Shown: piece by piece, positions 26,104 through 36,079 of the stretch
Layout: the number at the start of each line of letters is the position of its first letter
Numbering within the stretch: the first letter of the stretch is position 1
NCBI GenBank assembly: GCA_963676385.2
Contig: CAXXMM010000006.1
Location: 62,001-126,000, forward strand
DNA: 64,000 nucleotides
Origin: UBA1422 sp963676385
GTDB lineage: Bacteria; Bacillota; Clostridia; Peptostreptococcales; Anaerovoracaceae
Reading direction: 5' to 3'
Program-made: the position numbers and the translations under genes
The notes under the pieces: generated by a model
Databases searched by the model: none
Told to the model about the DNA's origin: nothing
Seen by the model: the letters and a program-made list of their open reading frames with translations, nothing else

Positions 26104-27465
26104 ATGACGAATGAACAGCTAATGCAATACATGATTGATAACAAGCAGAACATTATTGACGATTTGCGTGGATTTATTGCCATCCCCAGTGTTTCCAACA
26201 ACAAAGAGGAAGTGAATCGCGCTTTGGACTATGCCATTGCTTTAGGCAAAAAATTTGGCTTCCAGTGCAAAACCGTTTGTGACCATCAGGTTGGAATTAT
26301 AGAGGCCGGCCAGGGGGATGAGGTCGTTGGCATCCTTGCTCATGTGGATGTGGTTCCCCCGGGAGATTTGGAGGAGTGGAGTACAGACCCCTTTGAAATG
26401 GAAGAAAAAGATGGCAGATTATATGGTCGCGGCACCCTGGATGACAAGGGTCCCCTGATCGTATGTCTTTATGCCATGAAGGCGCTTTTCGATAGCGGCG
26501 AACCCATGCACAAAAAAATTCGGATGATTCTTGGAACCCAGGAAGAAGTTGCCTGGGAGGACATGGATCGCTATGTGAAAGAGTACCCTCTCCCGGACTA
26601 TGGGTTTACCCCTGACGGAGAGTTTCCTCTTTGCAACATCGAAAAGGGAATTCTTGACTGCGACATGATATTCCCATTCAATCAAACCCACCCTGAAGAC
26701 GGATGGTATCTTACCAAATTGGACGCAGGGGTAATGGAAAACGCCATTCCCAACAAGGCTAAGGCCGTGCTTGAATATTTTGTAGGTGGAGAAATCAGAG
26801 AAAGAAAAGAAATTTCAACTACCGGAAAGGCGGTCCATTCCAGCCAGCCGGAAAAAGGCGACAATGCCATCTTCCATTTGGCAGATGAAATAGAAAAATT
26901 TCAACCCCGCAGCAACGAACTGTACCAAGTGCTATTGCTGCTACGAGACAAGTTTTCCGATATTTTTGGCAAGGCATTGGGTCTGTACAGCAACAGCGAC
27001 ACCTACCAAGGAGAATTTGTTCACAGGAATACTTTTTCTGCAACCTTAATAAAAACGGAGGGGAACAGGCTTTCCGTCCATATCAATGTAAGGTTTGCCT
27101 ATGGCACTGAGTCGGATGAAATCCTTCGCGTTTTGGAGAAACTATCGGCTGAATATGGTGGAGAAGTAAAAAATATTTATCCGTTGCCCGCTGTATTTGT
27201 AAGCAAAGAAAGGCCCTTTATCAAGGAATTCGGAGAGGCGTACGAAGAAGGTTCCGGTCGCAAACACCAATGCATCTTGGCATATGGCGGGTCCTACGCC
27301 AAAGCGATGCCTAACATCGTTTCATGGGGACCGGTTTTTCCCGACGATGAAGACTTGTGCCATGAGGCAAATGAATATTTCTCAGTGAAAAGCATGCTTG
27401 ACAATGGAAAGGTATTTGTCCTTGCATTGTACAAAATTGTAATGTCTGAGAAAAGTTTTAAGTAA
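26104..27465 (+). CDS. M20 family dipeptidase (PepV/Sapep type)
   Basis: Zinc dipeptidase of 453 residues. Metal ligands lie in GILAHVDVVPPG (HxD), GRGTLDDKGP (bridging Asp) and GTQEEVAWEDM (Glu pair), and the C-terminal motif CHEANEYFSV carries the last His. The sequence matches the PepV branch, which cleaves unusual dipeptides including beta-Ala or D-containing ones. The start at 26104 is fixed by AAGGAGGTG; an earlier ATG is out of register with it. First gene of the MerR-controlled unit, followed 46 bases later by a transporter. Confidence 0.88.
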   Translation: MTNEQLMQYMIDNKQNIIDDLRGFIAIPSVSNNKEEVNRALDYAIALGKKFGFQCKTVCDHQVGIIEAGQGDEVVGILAHVDVVPPGDLEEWSTDPFEMEEKDGRLYGRGTLDDKGPLIVCLYAMKALFDSGEPMHKKIRMILGTQEEVAWEDMDRYVKEYPLPDYGFTPDGEFPLCNIEKGILDCDMIFPFNQTHPEDGWYLTKLDAGVMENAIPNKAKAVLEYFVGGEIRERKEISTTGKAVHSSQPEKGDNAIFHLADEIEKFQPRSNELYQVLLLLRDKFSDIFGKALGLYSNSDTYQGEFVHRNTFSATLIKTEGNRLSVHINVRFAYGTESDEILRVLEKLSAEYGGEVKNIYPLPAVFVSKERPFIKEFGEAYEEGSGRKHQCILAYGGSYAKAMPNIVSWGPVFPDDEDLCHEANEYFSVKSMLDNGKVFVLALYKIVMSEKSFK

Positions 27466-27511
27466 TTAATTTATTTTATATTTATTTTTTTAAGTGAAAG
27501 GAAGTGATGTT

Positions 27512-28885
27512 ATGACTTTTGGCTTCTGGGCTCTCATCCCAGTCATTGTAATCCTAGTATTTGCAATCATTACCAAAGACACATTTGTATCCCTGTTTTT
27601 AGGCGTTGCGGTGGGCTTTTTCATGATTGCAGAAGGACATCCCATTACAGCATTCAACAATTTTTTGGATTCGTTGTACACCGTTATGACGGATTCAAAT
27701 ACGGCATGGGTGCTGATGATATGCGCGCTCTTCAGTGCAGTGATTTATCTTATTACTGAATCAGGTGGGGTTTTGGGCTTTTCAAGAGTCGCAGAGAAAG
27801 CGCTCAAAACCCGAAAGCAGACCATGATAGGCACCTGGATTTTGGGCATTATTGTCTTTGTAGACGATTATCTCAACTGCCTGGCCGTAGGTGCCGCTGT
27901 AAGAAAAATATCAGACAAATATAAAATTTCAAGAGAAATGCTTGCGTATATTGTAAACGCCACCGGCGTTACGGTTTGTGCCATTGTCCCCTTTTCCTCA
28001 TGGTCGGCCTTTATGGGGGGGCTCATGAAAAAATCCGATATGCTGGGTGGTCTCAATGTAACTTCGGCCTATATTCACACTATTCCATTTGTGATTTATG
28101 GTTGGCTGGCAGTTATTGTCGTTCCCCTTATCTGTCTAAAGGTAATCCCTTTATTCGGGCCCATGAAAAAAGCAGAGTTGAGAGCCTTGGAAACAGGAGA
28201 GGTTCAATCCCCGGAGGCAAAAGAACTTCATGGAGAATTGCCGAATGACGAGCTGAAATTTAAAGACAAAAAATGCAGAGCATCAAATTTTTTGGTTCCG
28301 ATTTTAGTCATCGCCATTGTGGCTGTATGGCAAAACGATCTGCTAATCGGCGTATTTGCCGGACTGTTATGCTGCTTCGTTATGTATATTCCACAAAGAT
28401 TAATGACGCCCAACAAGTTTTTTAATGGCATCCTCGCAGGCATTACAGACATGTGTTCCATGCTGGTTATTATCATCATGTCATACGTTCTCATTGAGGT
28501 AAACACACAACTCGGCCTTGTGGACACCATCGTGAAAGCCTCATTGAATACTGTAAATCCGGCATTTTTGCCAGTGACCATATTTGTCATAATCGGGTTG
28601 CTGTCCTTTGCATCCGGTACTTTTTGGGGACTTGCGGCCATTGCCTTCCCAATCGTCGGACCTCTTGCATTGGCATTGGGTGTCAATCCATTCCTATGTG
28701 CCGGCGCAGTAATTTCCGCAGTAGCTTTCGGTGGACAAATTTGCATGTACTCCGATACCGTTATGCTTACCTCCTCTTCAACCCAGATTACCAATGCAGA
28801 ATATTTGAGAACATCAGGACCCCTGGTGGCCATCCCCTTTGTTTTGGCAATCATTGGATTTACTGTGGTTGGTTTCATTATGTAA
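27512..28885 (+). CDS. NhaC-family Na+/H+ antiporter or related carboxylate/amino acid antiporter
   Basis: About 457 residues, with 11-13 hydrophobic segments. The family region GIIVFVDDYLNCLAVGAAVRK near residue 125 (quoted in part: VFVDDYLNCLAVG) and PFSSWSAFMGGL are typical of the NhaC/YuiF group, and the late FGGQICMYSDTVMLTSSS resembles the second half of the repeat. Some relatives exchange malate/lactate or amino acids rather than protons alone. GGAAGTGAT precedes the ATG at 27512. It shares the MerR-type promoter with the dipeptidase, suggesting uptake or efflux linked to dipeptide use. Confidence 0.85.
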   Translation: MTFGFWALIPVIVILVFAIITKDTFVSLFLGVAVGFFMIAEGHPITAFNNFLDSLYTVMTDSNTAWVLMICALFSAVIYLITESGGVLGFSRVAEKALKTRKQTMIGTWILGIIVFVDDYLNCLAVGAAVRKISDKYKISREMLAYIVNATGVTVCAIVPFSSWSAFMGGLMKKSDMLGGLNVTSAYIHTIPFVIYGWLAVIVVPLICLKVIPLFGPMKKAELRALETGEVQSPEAKELHGELPNDELKFKDKKCRASNFLVPILVIAIVAVWQNDLLIGVFAGLLCCFVMYIPQRLMTPNKFFNGILAGITDMCSMLVIIIMSYVLIEVNTQLGLVDTIVKASLNTVNPAFLPVTIFVIIGLLSFASGTFWGLAAIAFPIVGPLALALGVNPFLCAGAVISAVAFGGQICMYSDTVMLTSSSTQITNAEYLRTSGPLVAIPFVLAIIGFTVVGFIM

Positions 28886-28915
28886 TCATCTTCTGAAGAC
28901 TCATTTATATTTATT

Positions 28916-28951
28916 AAAAGACCGTGGAAGGAAGTTCCCCCACGGTCTTTT
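28916..28951. terminator. bidirectional intrinsic terminator
   Basis: AAAAGACCGTGG (28916-28927) and CCACGGTCTTTT (28940-28951) form a perfect 12-bp stem with a 12-base loop between the converging NhaC-type and comFC genes. Confidence 0.9.
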
Positions 28952-28965
28952 GTTTCCCAAAAAAT

Positions 28966-29737
28966 TCAGATTGAATCTGTATTGTGTTGCAGCGATATAG
29001 CGGGGATAACGTTGGCTCCCGCCGCAAAGGTCAGCAGACGCACTTCCTTGGCACCGCCTAGCAAAAGAGTTTGGGTGCAACTGTCCGCCGTGCTACCGGT
29101 GGTATAAATGTCATCAATTAATAGTACGTTTTTATCTTGAATACTCGCCTCTCCCCCGTGGGTCCTGATGACAAAAGCATCTGCCACATTGGCGACCCGC
29201 TCAGACACCCCTAAGTTTCGCATAGGCAAGGTGTCTTTGATGCGAAGAAGCAATTGGTCATCAAAGAGCAACCCGCTTTTGGCGGAAAACACTTTGGCCA
29301 TAATGGCAACTTGATTGTATCCCCGCTTGGCTTCTCTGGCCTTGTGGATGGGAACCGGCACCACCAAATCGGGGTGATACGCTTCTTTGGCCATCCGATC
29401 CGCCAAAATCTCACCTACTTTTCGACCAATCCAAGCCTTATCATTGTACTTGTATTCCATCATCAAGATTCGCTCAAACAGCCCGTACCGGGCACAGGTG
29501 TACCCTTTGAAAAAAACGATGTTCCATGGATCTGCAATCAATGCACAAGTCATGGGCATATTCTGTTTCCAAAATTTTACCGCACTTGACACAGGTTTTC
29601 TTGCCCAGCCAGTGAAATTTTTCCACGCACCGGTCGCAAAGGGCATAAGGTCTTGTGGCATCAATGATGCTGCCACAGCAAATACAGTATAGATTGGAGG
29701 GGAAAATCAATTCCCAAAATTGTTCAAGCCTTCCCAT
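28966..29737 (-). pseudogene. comFC: ComFC-type phosphoribosyltransferase-like competence protein, one +1 frameshift
   Basis: Composite of about 256 residues. The N-terminal zinc-ribbon has four CxxC pairs (CICCG, CDRC, CVKCGK, CIDC). The C-terminal phosphoribosyltransferase domain has VVPVPIHKAREAKRGYNQ and the PRPP loop VLLIDDIYTTGST. The frame changes in the A7 run at 29510-29516 (T7 in the coding strand); removing one base gives HRFFKGYTCARYGLFERI, which matches the family. Length 772 is 3n+1. AAGGAGA precedes 29737. The upstream recD2 stop is 15 bases away, so the two are coupled. Probably a sequencing indel rather than a dead gene. Confidence 0.82.
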
Positions 29738-29752
29738 GATGACTCTCCTTTT

Positions 29753-31974
29753 TTATATGGCCGTGGGATTTAGATATCCGCTAAGTCGAGCTTTTAACCC
29801 GGAATACCGATCAGAAAATCCGCATTGTTATCCACCATGGCCTGCATCCGCCCTTCGGAGCCCACCAGGATTACCGCCTCTTTTCCCCGGGTCACAGCCG
29901 TGTACAGCAAATTGCGGGTAGCCAAAATAGGCGGAAACCAGGAAACCGGCATGACAACAATGGGAAACTCGCTTCCCTGACTTTTGTGAACGGTAACTGC
30001 ATAAGCCAATTCCAGCTCATCCAGTTGGGTAAACTCATAGGTGACAATTCGATCATCATCAAAGGCCACCACCAGTTCATTAAACTCTGTATCAATTCGT
30101 TGAATAAAGCCTACATCCCCGTTAAAAACCCCTTCTCCTTCGGTGAAGTCACTGGTCTTTCGCCATTTGAGGCTGTAATTGTTTCGGATTTGCATGACCT
30201 TGTCCCCTTCCCGAAACAGCTTGTCCCCAAACTTCTTTTCTTCCTTCCCTACAATTGCCGGGTTAATTAAAGTCTGCATCTCTTTGTTCAAGTTGATGGA
30301 GCCTAACGTTCCTTTTCGCACCGGGGTCAATACCTGGATGTCTCGGTTGGGAACCAAATGGGTATAGTGGGCCGGCAATCTATTTTTGCACAGATCCAAC
30401 AGGGTGGCCAACATCGCCTTTTCGCTGGATTCCTTCATGAGAAAAAAGTCTTTGTCTTTTTCATTACAGAAAGGGTATTCCCCCCGGTTAATCCGATGGG
30501 CATTGACCACAATCAAACTTTCCCCCGCCTGACGAAAGATTTCCTTGAGGCGAACCGCATAAATGTATTCGCTTTCCAAAATATCCCGAAGCACATTGCC
30601 GGCCCCAACGGAAGGTAATTGATCCGCATCCCCCACAAGAATCAGACGGGTCCCCGGCTTCATGGCTTTGAGCAGGCCGTTCATCAGCATTAGATCCACC
30701 ATGGAGGTTTCATCCACAATCAAGGCGTCAATGTCCAGGGGGTTTTCCTCATTTTTGCCAAACCGCATCGTTGCTTCGCTTTCGGCATAATAGTATTCCA
30801 AAAGTCGATGAATGGTGGACGCAGGATGGCCAGTGGTTTCCGTCATTCGCTTGGCGGCCCGACCTGTGGGCGCCGCAAGGGCGGTAGTCAATCCGCTTTG
30901 CTTGAGAATGCGGATTATGCCATTGATGATGGTGGTTTTGCCGGTGCCCGGTCCCCCAGTGATTACAGTGACTCCGTTTTCCATGGAGGTTCGGATAGCA
31001 ACCTTTTGTTGCTCCGAATAATCAATGCCTGTTTCTTGCTCTGAAGTTCGAATCAGTTCCTCCACCTTGGCGTATATAGGTTTTAAGTCCCCCTCGTTGA
31101 GGAGTTTGAGGCCATGGGCCACATAGGTTTCCGCCACATAATAGGGCATGAGAAACGCCACATTTCGCCTTCCAGTTCCTCTAGGCGAAGGTCTCCCTCA
31201 AAGGCATGGATATCACTGCGTCATGAACCCGATGGCTCTCCAGCTCCAACAATTCCCCGGCCTTTTCCACCAGTTCCTTTTGAGGGAGAAAGGTATGGCC
31301 TTCGTTGACATAGTACCACAAAGTATAACGAATCCCGCTTCGAATTCGAGCTTCGTCATCCCGATGAATCCCCAGTTTTTCTGCTATTTGATCCGCCTTG
31401 CGAAACCCGATGCCATATACTTCTTCCATCAATCGGTATGGATTTTCCTGTACCAGTTGAATGGTATCCGATCCATACACCCGATACAACTTCAGCACCG
31501 TGTCCGGTTTAATATCAAACTGTTGAAAATACAAGGTGACTTCCGCAACCTCCCGATGGGCAGCGAAGGCCTCTGCAATGGATGCAGCTTTTACTTCTCC
31601 GATGCCGCTGACTTCAGTAAGCCGCCTAGGTTCCTCTTCAATGATGCGAAAGGTATCCGTGCCAAACCTTTTGACAATGGCTCGGGCGGCCTTGGGTCCA
31701 ATCCCCTTCAGCACCCCAGACGCCAAAAAGCCTGAATCCCAGCTTCAGAAGAAGGCATTTCTTCTTCCCACTCAGTGAAAGCGAACTGTTCGCCATATCT
31801 GGGATGGCTGACGAAGTTCCCTCGCAAGATAAACATGCGCCCCTTGTCACAGGTGGGCAACGTCCCTACTGCGGTAAATTGCTCCGTGTCGGTTTCCGCC
31901 ACGGCGATGGTATATCCGTTTTCCGCATTTCGATAGATAATGTCTGTAATGGTGCATTTTTTTTCGATGTTCAT
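29753..31974 (-). pseudogene. recD2: RecD2-type ATP-dependent 5'-3' DNA helicase, four -1 frameshifts
   Basis: Four frames and one hidden C-terminal frame together give a protein of about 741 residues, the usual RecD2 length. The N-terminal OB-like domain (from MNIEKKCTITDIIYR) is followed by helix-hairpin-helix repeats (GIGPKAARAIV, GIGEVKAASIA, GIGFRKADQIA), Walker A GGPGTGKTT, the VDETSMVD Walker B, LVGDADQLPSVGAG and the VHKSQGSEFP and LYTAVTRGK helicase motifs. Breaks are near 31725-31729, 31210-31218, 31163-31165 and 29815-29818; each needs one added base. The last restores RYSGLKARLSGYLNPTAI, ending at 29753. Length 2222 is 3n+2, as four deletions require. Such regular breaks suggest sequencing error. 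Confidence 0.82.
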
Positions 31975-32047
31975 TAATTTCGGTCTCCGGTGATTGAAAA
32001 AAAGATGGCAGCCACCTTGTGTCCACCATGCTTTTCATTCATGGAAT

Positions 32048-32991
32048 TTATAATTGTGCCAATATACGTTTTTTGGTTTTTTTGTCAAAGTGTAGGGTTT
32101 CCATGGCCTGTCTGCCCAAGTCCGATCCAAAAGAACCGTAGAACTTGGCCAACCTTCCTTCCATTTCCAAGGAATACTGATCTATGCCACCAATGAATTC
32201 ATGAAAGGCAACCTCGGCTTCCCCCTCCATTTGATCCTGCCCAAACCCCAAAACAGCTTCCAGAAGGTGGGTCTGTTCCAACAAAGCCAGTCCCTTCCGG
32301 CATAGGGTGCTTCCAAAAGTCGCAAAAAATCCGTCCGGATTCTGTCCGGCCCGGCTTTGGATAAAGAACGTCCCATTTGGCTCATTGCCTCCAAGGTATG
32401 GGGGGCCAAATCAAAATCATACTCTGCCACCATCCGAGCTGCCCGCAACATACGAATGGGATTTTCTTTGAATCGAATCCCCGGTTCCCCAATGCAGCGA
32501 ATGACTTTGGCCTCCAAATCCCTTTGTCCCCCATAGGAGTCTACAAATCCCCGGGTCGGTGCGTAGGCAATGGCATTCACGGTAAAATCCCGCCGTTTTA
32601 AATCCTCTTCTATCGTTTCAACAAAAACTACAGTATCCGGTCTCCGGCTGTCGGAATAGCCCTTTTCAATTCGGAAGGTAGCAATATCAACATGAAATCC
32701 CATCTGGGGTTTCCCCCAAATATCTTGGGCATTGCCGGTTCCCTCCAGCGTTCCCCAGGCTTCATCCCTTCCCCAAAAATCCAACCGAACCACACTATAT
32801 TTGTCACTGATAACCTTCGCCTTGGGAAAAAGTTCTTCCAATTGAAACAGTCTTGCGTTGGTGGCCAAATCCCAGTCAAGGGGTTCTTTCCCCAGCAAAA
32901 CATCGCGGACACACCCTCCTACGGCGTACACGGAAAACCCGCGGCCGGAAAGGGTATTTATGGTTTCACAGACTTTTTCCGGCAACTTCAT
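32048..32991 (-). pseudogene. cca: CCA-adding tRNA nucleotidyltransferase, one -1 frameshift
   Basis: Adds or repairs the 3' CCA end of tRNA. The nucleotidyltransferase head is clear: GGCVRDVLLGKEPLDWDLAT with the DxD metal ligands, RRDFTVNAIAY and the RMLRAARM segment, followed by a helical body. The frame breaks in the CCC run at 32292-32294. Adding one base restores an AGRGLALLEQTHLLEAV-like reading that continues to the stop at 32048, giving about 314 residues. That is short for the family, consistent with a compact form lacking extra C-terminal domains. The start overlaps the end of yhaM by 4 bases. Loss of this gene would be unusual in a bacterium, which argues for a sequencing indel. 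Confidence 0.82.
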
Positions 32992-33956
32992 TCTTTATTT
33001 CCTTCTTTTTTGTACAACCTTCGGTTGTCCAAGGTCCACACCCGGTCGCTGAACTGGCCGGGAGCGGTAGCATCCAAAGCTTCCTGCATGTCATACATTC
33101 TAGCATCAATCATGTCCAAATAATGGAGCATCTCCGCCTCAGGGAACAAAGGTTTTCGAGGACTGCCATACTCCGGCTCGTAATGATGAGACAAAATCAT
33201 ATGCTCCACCATGATGGCCTTTTCGTAGGGAAATTTCAGTTCTTCCATTTGTCGGTCTAACACTTTAACCCCGGACACAATGTGCCCCAACATATTTCCT
33301 TCAAAGGAATATCCGTCGGACATGCCGTACTCGTTGGCATTGATCTCGTGAAGCTTCTCCATGTCATGAAGAATTACCCCGGCATAAAGCAAGTCCGGAT
33401 CCAGATTATCATACACCTGACACACCTTTTGGGCGGTCATTAGCATTCTCTTCACATGGTATAGCAACCCTGCCATTTCGGCATGATGATTCTTTTGCGC
33501 GGCCGGATAATACATCAACTTTGTCTTCCCTTGGTTTAAGGACAGTTGGCAAAGGTTTTTCAAATCTTCATCTGACATGGCCTTTGCCACATCCATAATA
33601 TATTGGAACATGTCTTCCGGCGCCTCAGGCGCTGCCTTGATGAAATCCCGAAGATCCAAGGTTTCCTCTCCGCCGGTCTTGCGAATTCGCATGACCCGAA
33701 GCTGTTTGGTGCCGTTCCATTCGGTGACTTGAGCCCGGATTTTCACAATGTCCCCTTCTCCTATGCCTTGCAAGCCGCCTATTTCGTCATCGGCCACATC
33801 CCATTTTTTGCCGGAAATCTCTCCGGTTTTGTCCCCCAAAGTCACATCCAAATACTGTTTTTTGTTGGACCCCAATTTCAAGCCGATGGCCTTTACCATA
33901 AAAAAATCCGTGATTTCTTTTTCGTTGTTGATTTTGTTGATATATGTTACCTTCAT
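32988..33956 (-). CDS. yhaM: YhaM-family 3'-5' exoribonuclease (OB fold + HD domain)
   Basis: A 322-residue RNA-processing nuclease of Firmicutes. The N-terminal OB-fold nucleic-acid-binding domain (about 1-100: YLDVTLGDKTGEISGKKWDV) precedes an HD phosphohydrolase domain with H-HD-D motifs (HHAEMAGLLYHV, GVILHDMEKLHE, HMILSHHYEPEYGSP). The last motif is diagnostic for YhaM. ATG 33956 is preferred over an upstream codon because GGAGAAG lies 5 bases before it. It heads the yhaM-cca-recD2-comFC unit, divergent from nadE. Confidence 0.9.
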   Translation of the reverse strand: MKVTYINKINNEKEITDFFMVKAIGLKLGSNKKQYLDVTLGDKTGEISGKKWDVADDEIGGLQGIGEGDIVKIRAQVTEWNGTKQLRVMRIRKTGGEETLDLRDFIKAAPEAPEDMFQYIMDVAKAMSDEDLKNLCQLSLNQGKTKLMYYPAAQKNHHAEMAGLLYHVKRMLMTAQKVCQVYDNLDPDLLYAGVILHDMEKLHEINANEYGMSDGYSFEGNMLGHIVSGVKVLDRQMEELKFPYEKAIMVEHMILSHHYEPEYGSPRKPLFPEAEMLHYLDMIDARMYDMQEALDATAPGQFSDRVWTLDNRRLYKKEGNKE

Positions 33957-34038
33957 GGGTCTTCTCCTTTGGTGTTTTTGTCTCGGTTCATTATATCCCA
34001 TTCAACGATTATTTCATAGTCACAAATGTGACAGCGGT

Positions 34039-34067
34039 TTGACGAAAGCCCACACCGGTGGTATAAT
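34039..34067 (+). promoter_or_regulatory. sigma-A type promoter for nadE
   Basis: TTGACG (34039-34044), a 17-base spacer and TATAAT (34062-34067). The start site would be near 34074, about 30 bases before the ATG at 34104. Confidence 0.8.
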
Positions 34068-34103
34068 TTCACATGATTTTAAGTGAATAAAAAGGAGAAC
34101 GAT

Positions 34104-35961
34104 ATGTCTGAGAAATCCATGGGCCTGGTACGTGTCGGGGCTGCGGTGCCCCGGGTTCACGTGGCGAACCCCGCCGCAAACGCCAAAGAAATCATCCCTT
34201 GCATCGAAGATGCCCATCAAAAGGGAGCCGGTTTCATTCTCTTTCCCGAGCTCTGCCTCATTGGGTGCACCAGTGGAGATTTAGTCAAGCAAAACCATCT
34301 TTACCAACAACAACTTGAAGCACTAACCACTATCCTTGAAGGAACCAGAGACAAAAGTCTTTGTGTGGTCTTGGGTATTTCGCTTCGGGTACGAAGCCGC
34401 ATGGTAAACGGCTCCATGCTGATTCAAGACGGAGAGATTAAAGGATTTACCCCCAAGGATTTTACAGAAGGAGACAGTGAAGAGATTGTGGTTTTTTGGG
34501 GAAACGGTTCCCTGCGGCGGCCTTTTATTTGCTGATGATGTCAACGGATTAACCGTTGCCATGGAAGGTTTTGAACTTTGTGGGTACGGTGCACAGATTA
34601 TATTTGACACCTCCCATGAAGGCTTTGCTCGAGTGGATGGATTTTCTTATCGGAAAAAATGGGTGGAAGTGGTCTCTGCTGAAAACGCCTGCGGTTATGT
34701 TTACACCACCCCCGGCACCGGAGAATCTCCCACGGATTTCCTTTATAGCGGATACACCCTCATTGGTGAATGCGGACATATCATTGGGGAAGATACCGGG
34801 TATCACGGAGAGCCTCATATTACATATACAGAAATTGATTTGGACAAAATACAATTTGCTCGGTCAGATTGGGAAGACTTTGGAGAGGCAGACACGGTGT
34901 TGTTGGCACCGGTGCCCATGGTGGATTTTGGTCAAACCTTACTCCGCAAATATGCCAAAGAGCCTTTTATTCCAAAAGACCCGGCTCTTTTGGATGCCCA
35001 CTGCCAAGAAATCTTTTCCATTCAGTCCGCCGCTTTGACCAAACGGTTATCCCATGTTGGATCTGAAAAGGTTGTTTTGGGAATTTCCGGCGGTTTGGAT
35101 TCTACCCTTGCCATGATGGTTGCATCCGAGGCCTTAACCCAATTGGGAAAATCAAAAGATGATCTGATTGCCGTCACCATGCCCGGGTTCGGGACTTCCG
35201 ATTGTACCTTTGATGTAGCCATGGCTTTGGCAAAATATATTGGGGTGACCATGCGAAAAATCCCCATCGGTCCGGCAGTCATCAATCATTTTGAAGATAT
35301 CGGCCACACCCCGGAGGACCGAAACACTACCTACGAAAACGCTCAGGCAAGAGAACGAACCCAAATTCTCCTGGATATTGGCAATGACGAAAACGGTCTG
35401 GTCATCGGCACAGGAGATCTTTCTGAAATTGCCCTGGGTTGGTGCACCTTCAACGGAGATCATATGTCCAATTACGGGGTCAATGGCGGCGTTCCCAAAA
35501 CGTTGATTCCCCACATCTTAAGATGGGTGGCCAAAAACAGACCCCAAGGCTGTCCGGGCACGACCCAACAGGATTTGCTGACCATTGTTGACGCCATTTG
35601 TGACAATCCTATTTCACCGGAGCTTTTGCCACCGGATGCAGATGGAAAGATCACTCAAAAAACCGAAGATAAGGTTGGCCCCTATGCCCTTCATGAATAT
35701 TTCTTGTATCATACCCTGCGATCCGGGATGACGCCCAAAAAGTTGCTGAAAATTGCCGCCGCAAGTTTTGCTGACGAGTATGACGAAGAATACATCAAAG
35801 GTTGGCTGAAGATTTTTTATCATCGGTTCTTCACCCAGCAGTTTAAGAGAAACTGCAGCACGGAAGGCCCCGGTGTAGGATCCGTTGGCATGTCTCCCCG
35901 TGGCGGTTGGGTAATGCCCAGCGATGCGGAAGCTGAGGCTTGGTTGGCAGAGCTGGAGTAG
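34104..35961 (+). pseudogene. nadE: glutamine-hydrolysing NAD+ synthetase, one +1 frameshift
   Basis: Last step of NAD synthesis: amidation of deamido-NAD using glutamine. Composite of about 618 residues. The N-terminal nitrilase-like glutaminase (GAGFILFPELCLIGCTSGDL with the catalytic Glu) is followed by the C-terminal synthetase domain with the PP-loop LGISGGLDSTLA and the GTGDLSEIALGWCTFNGDH block. The frame changes in the T6 run at 34492-34497; removing one T gives EEIVVFGETVPCGGLLFADD, exactly the expected continuation. Length 1858 is 3n+1. GGAGA precedes the ATG at 34104. Most likely an indel in the data, as NAD synthesis is essential. Confidence 0.88.
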
Positions 35962-36018
35962 CCCAAAAGGGTTCCCCCTTCTTTGGCCGATTCAATGAAA
36001 ACATAATGAAATATATAG

Positions 36019-36054
36019 AAAAAGGGTCATCTGCTTAGCGCAGATGACCCTTTT
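36019..36054. terminator. bidirectional intrinsic terminator
   Basis: GGGTCATCTGC (36024-36034) pairs with GCAGATGACCC (36040-36050) around a 5-base loop, flanked by A5 and T4. It separates nadE from the convergent ankyrin-repeat gene. Confidence 0.92.
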
Positions 36055-36079
36055 GTTACTTTGGTCTTATTGGGTCAAA

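Noticed and set aside
28228..28878. 216-codon antisense frame in the NhaC-type gene
   Set aside because: Mirror of a membrane protein gene; no family resemblance and no ribosome binding site.
29753..31974. Calling recD2 fragments as three separate genes
   Set aside because: They align consecutively to one RecD2 protein with single-base breaks, the composite has the usual family length, and helicase motifs are spread across the pieces.
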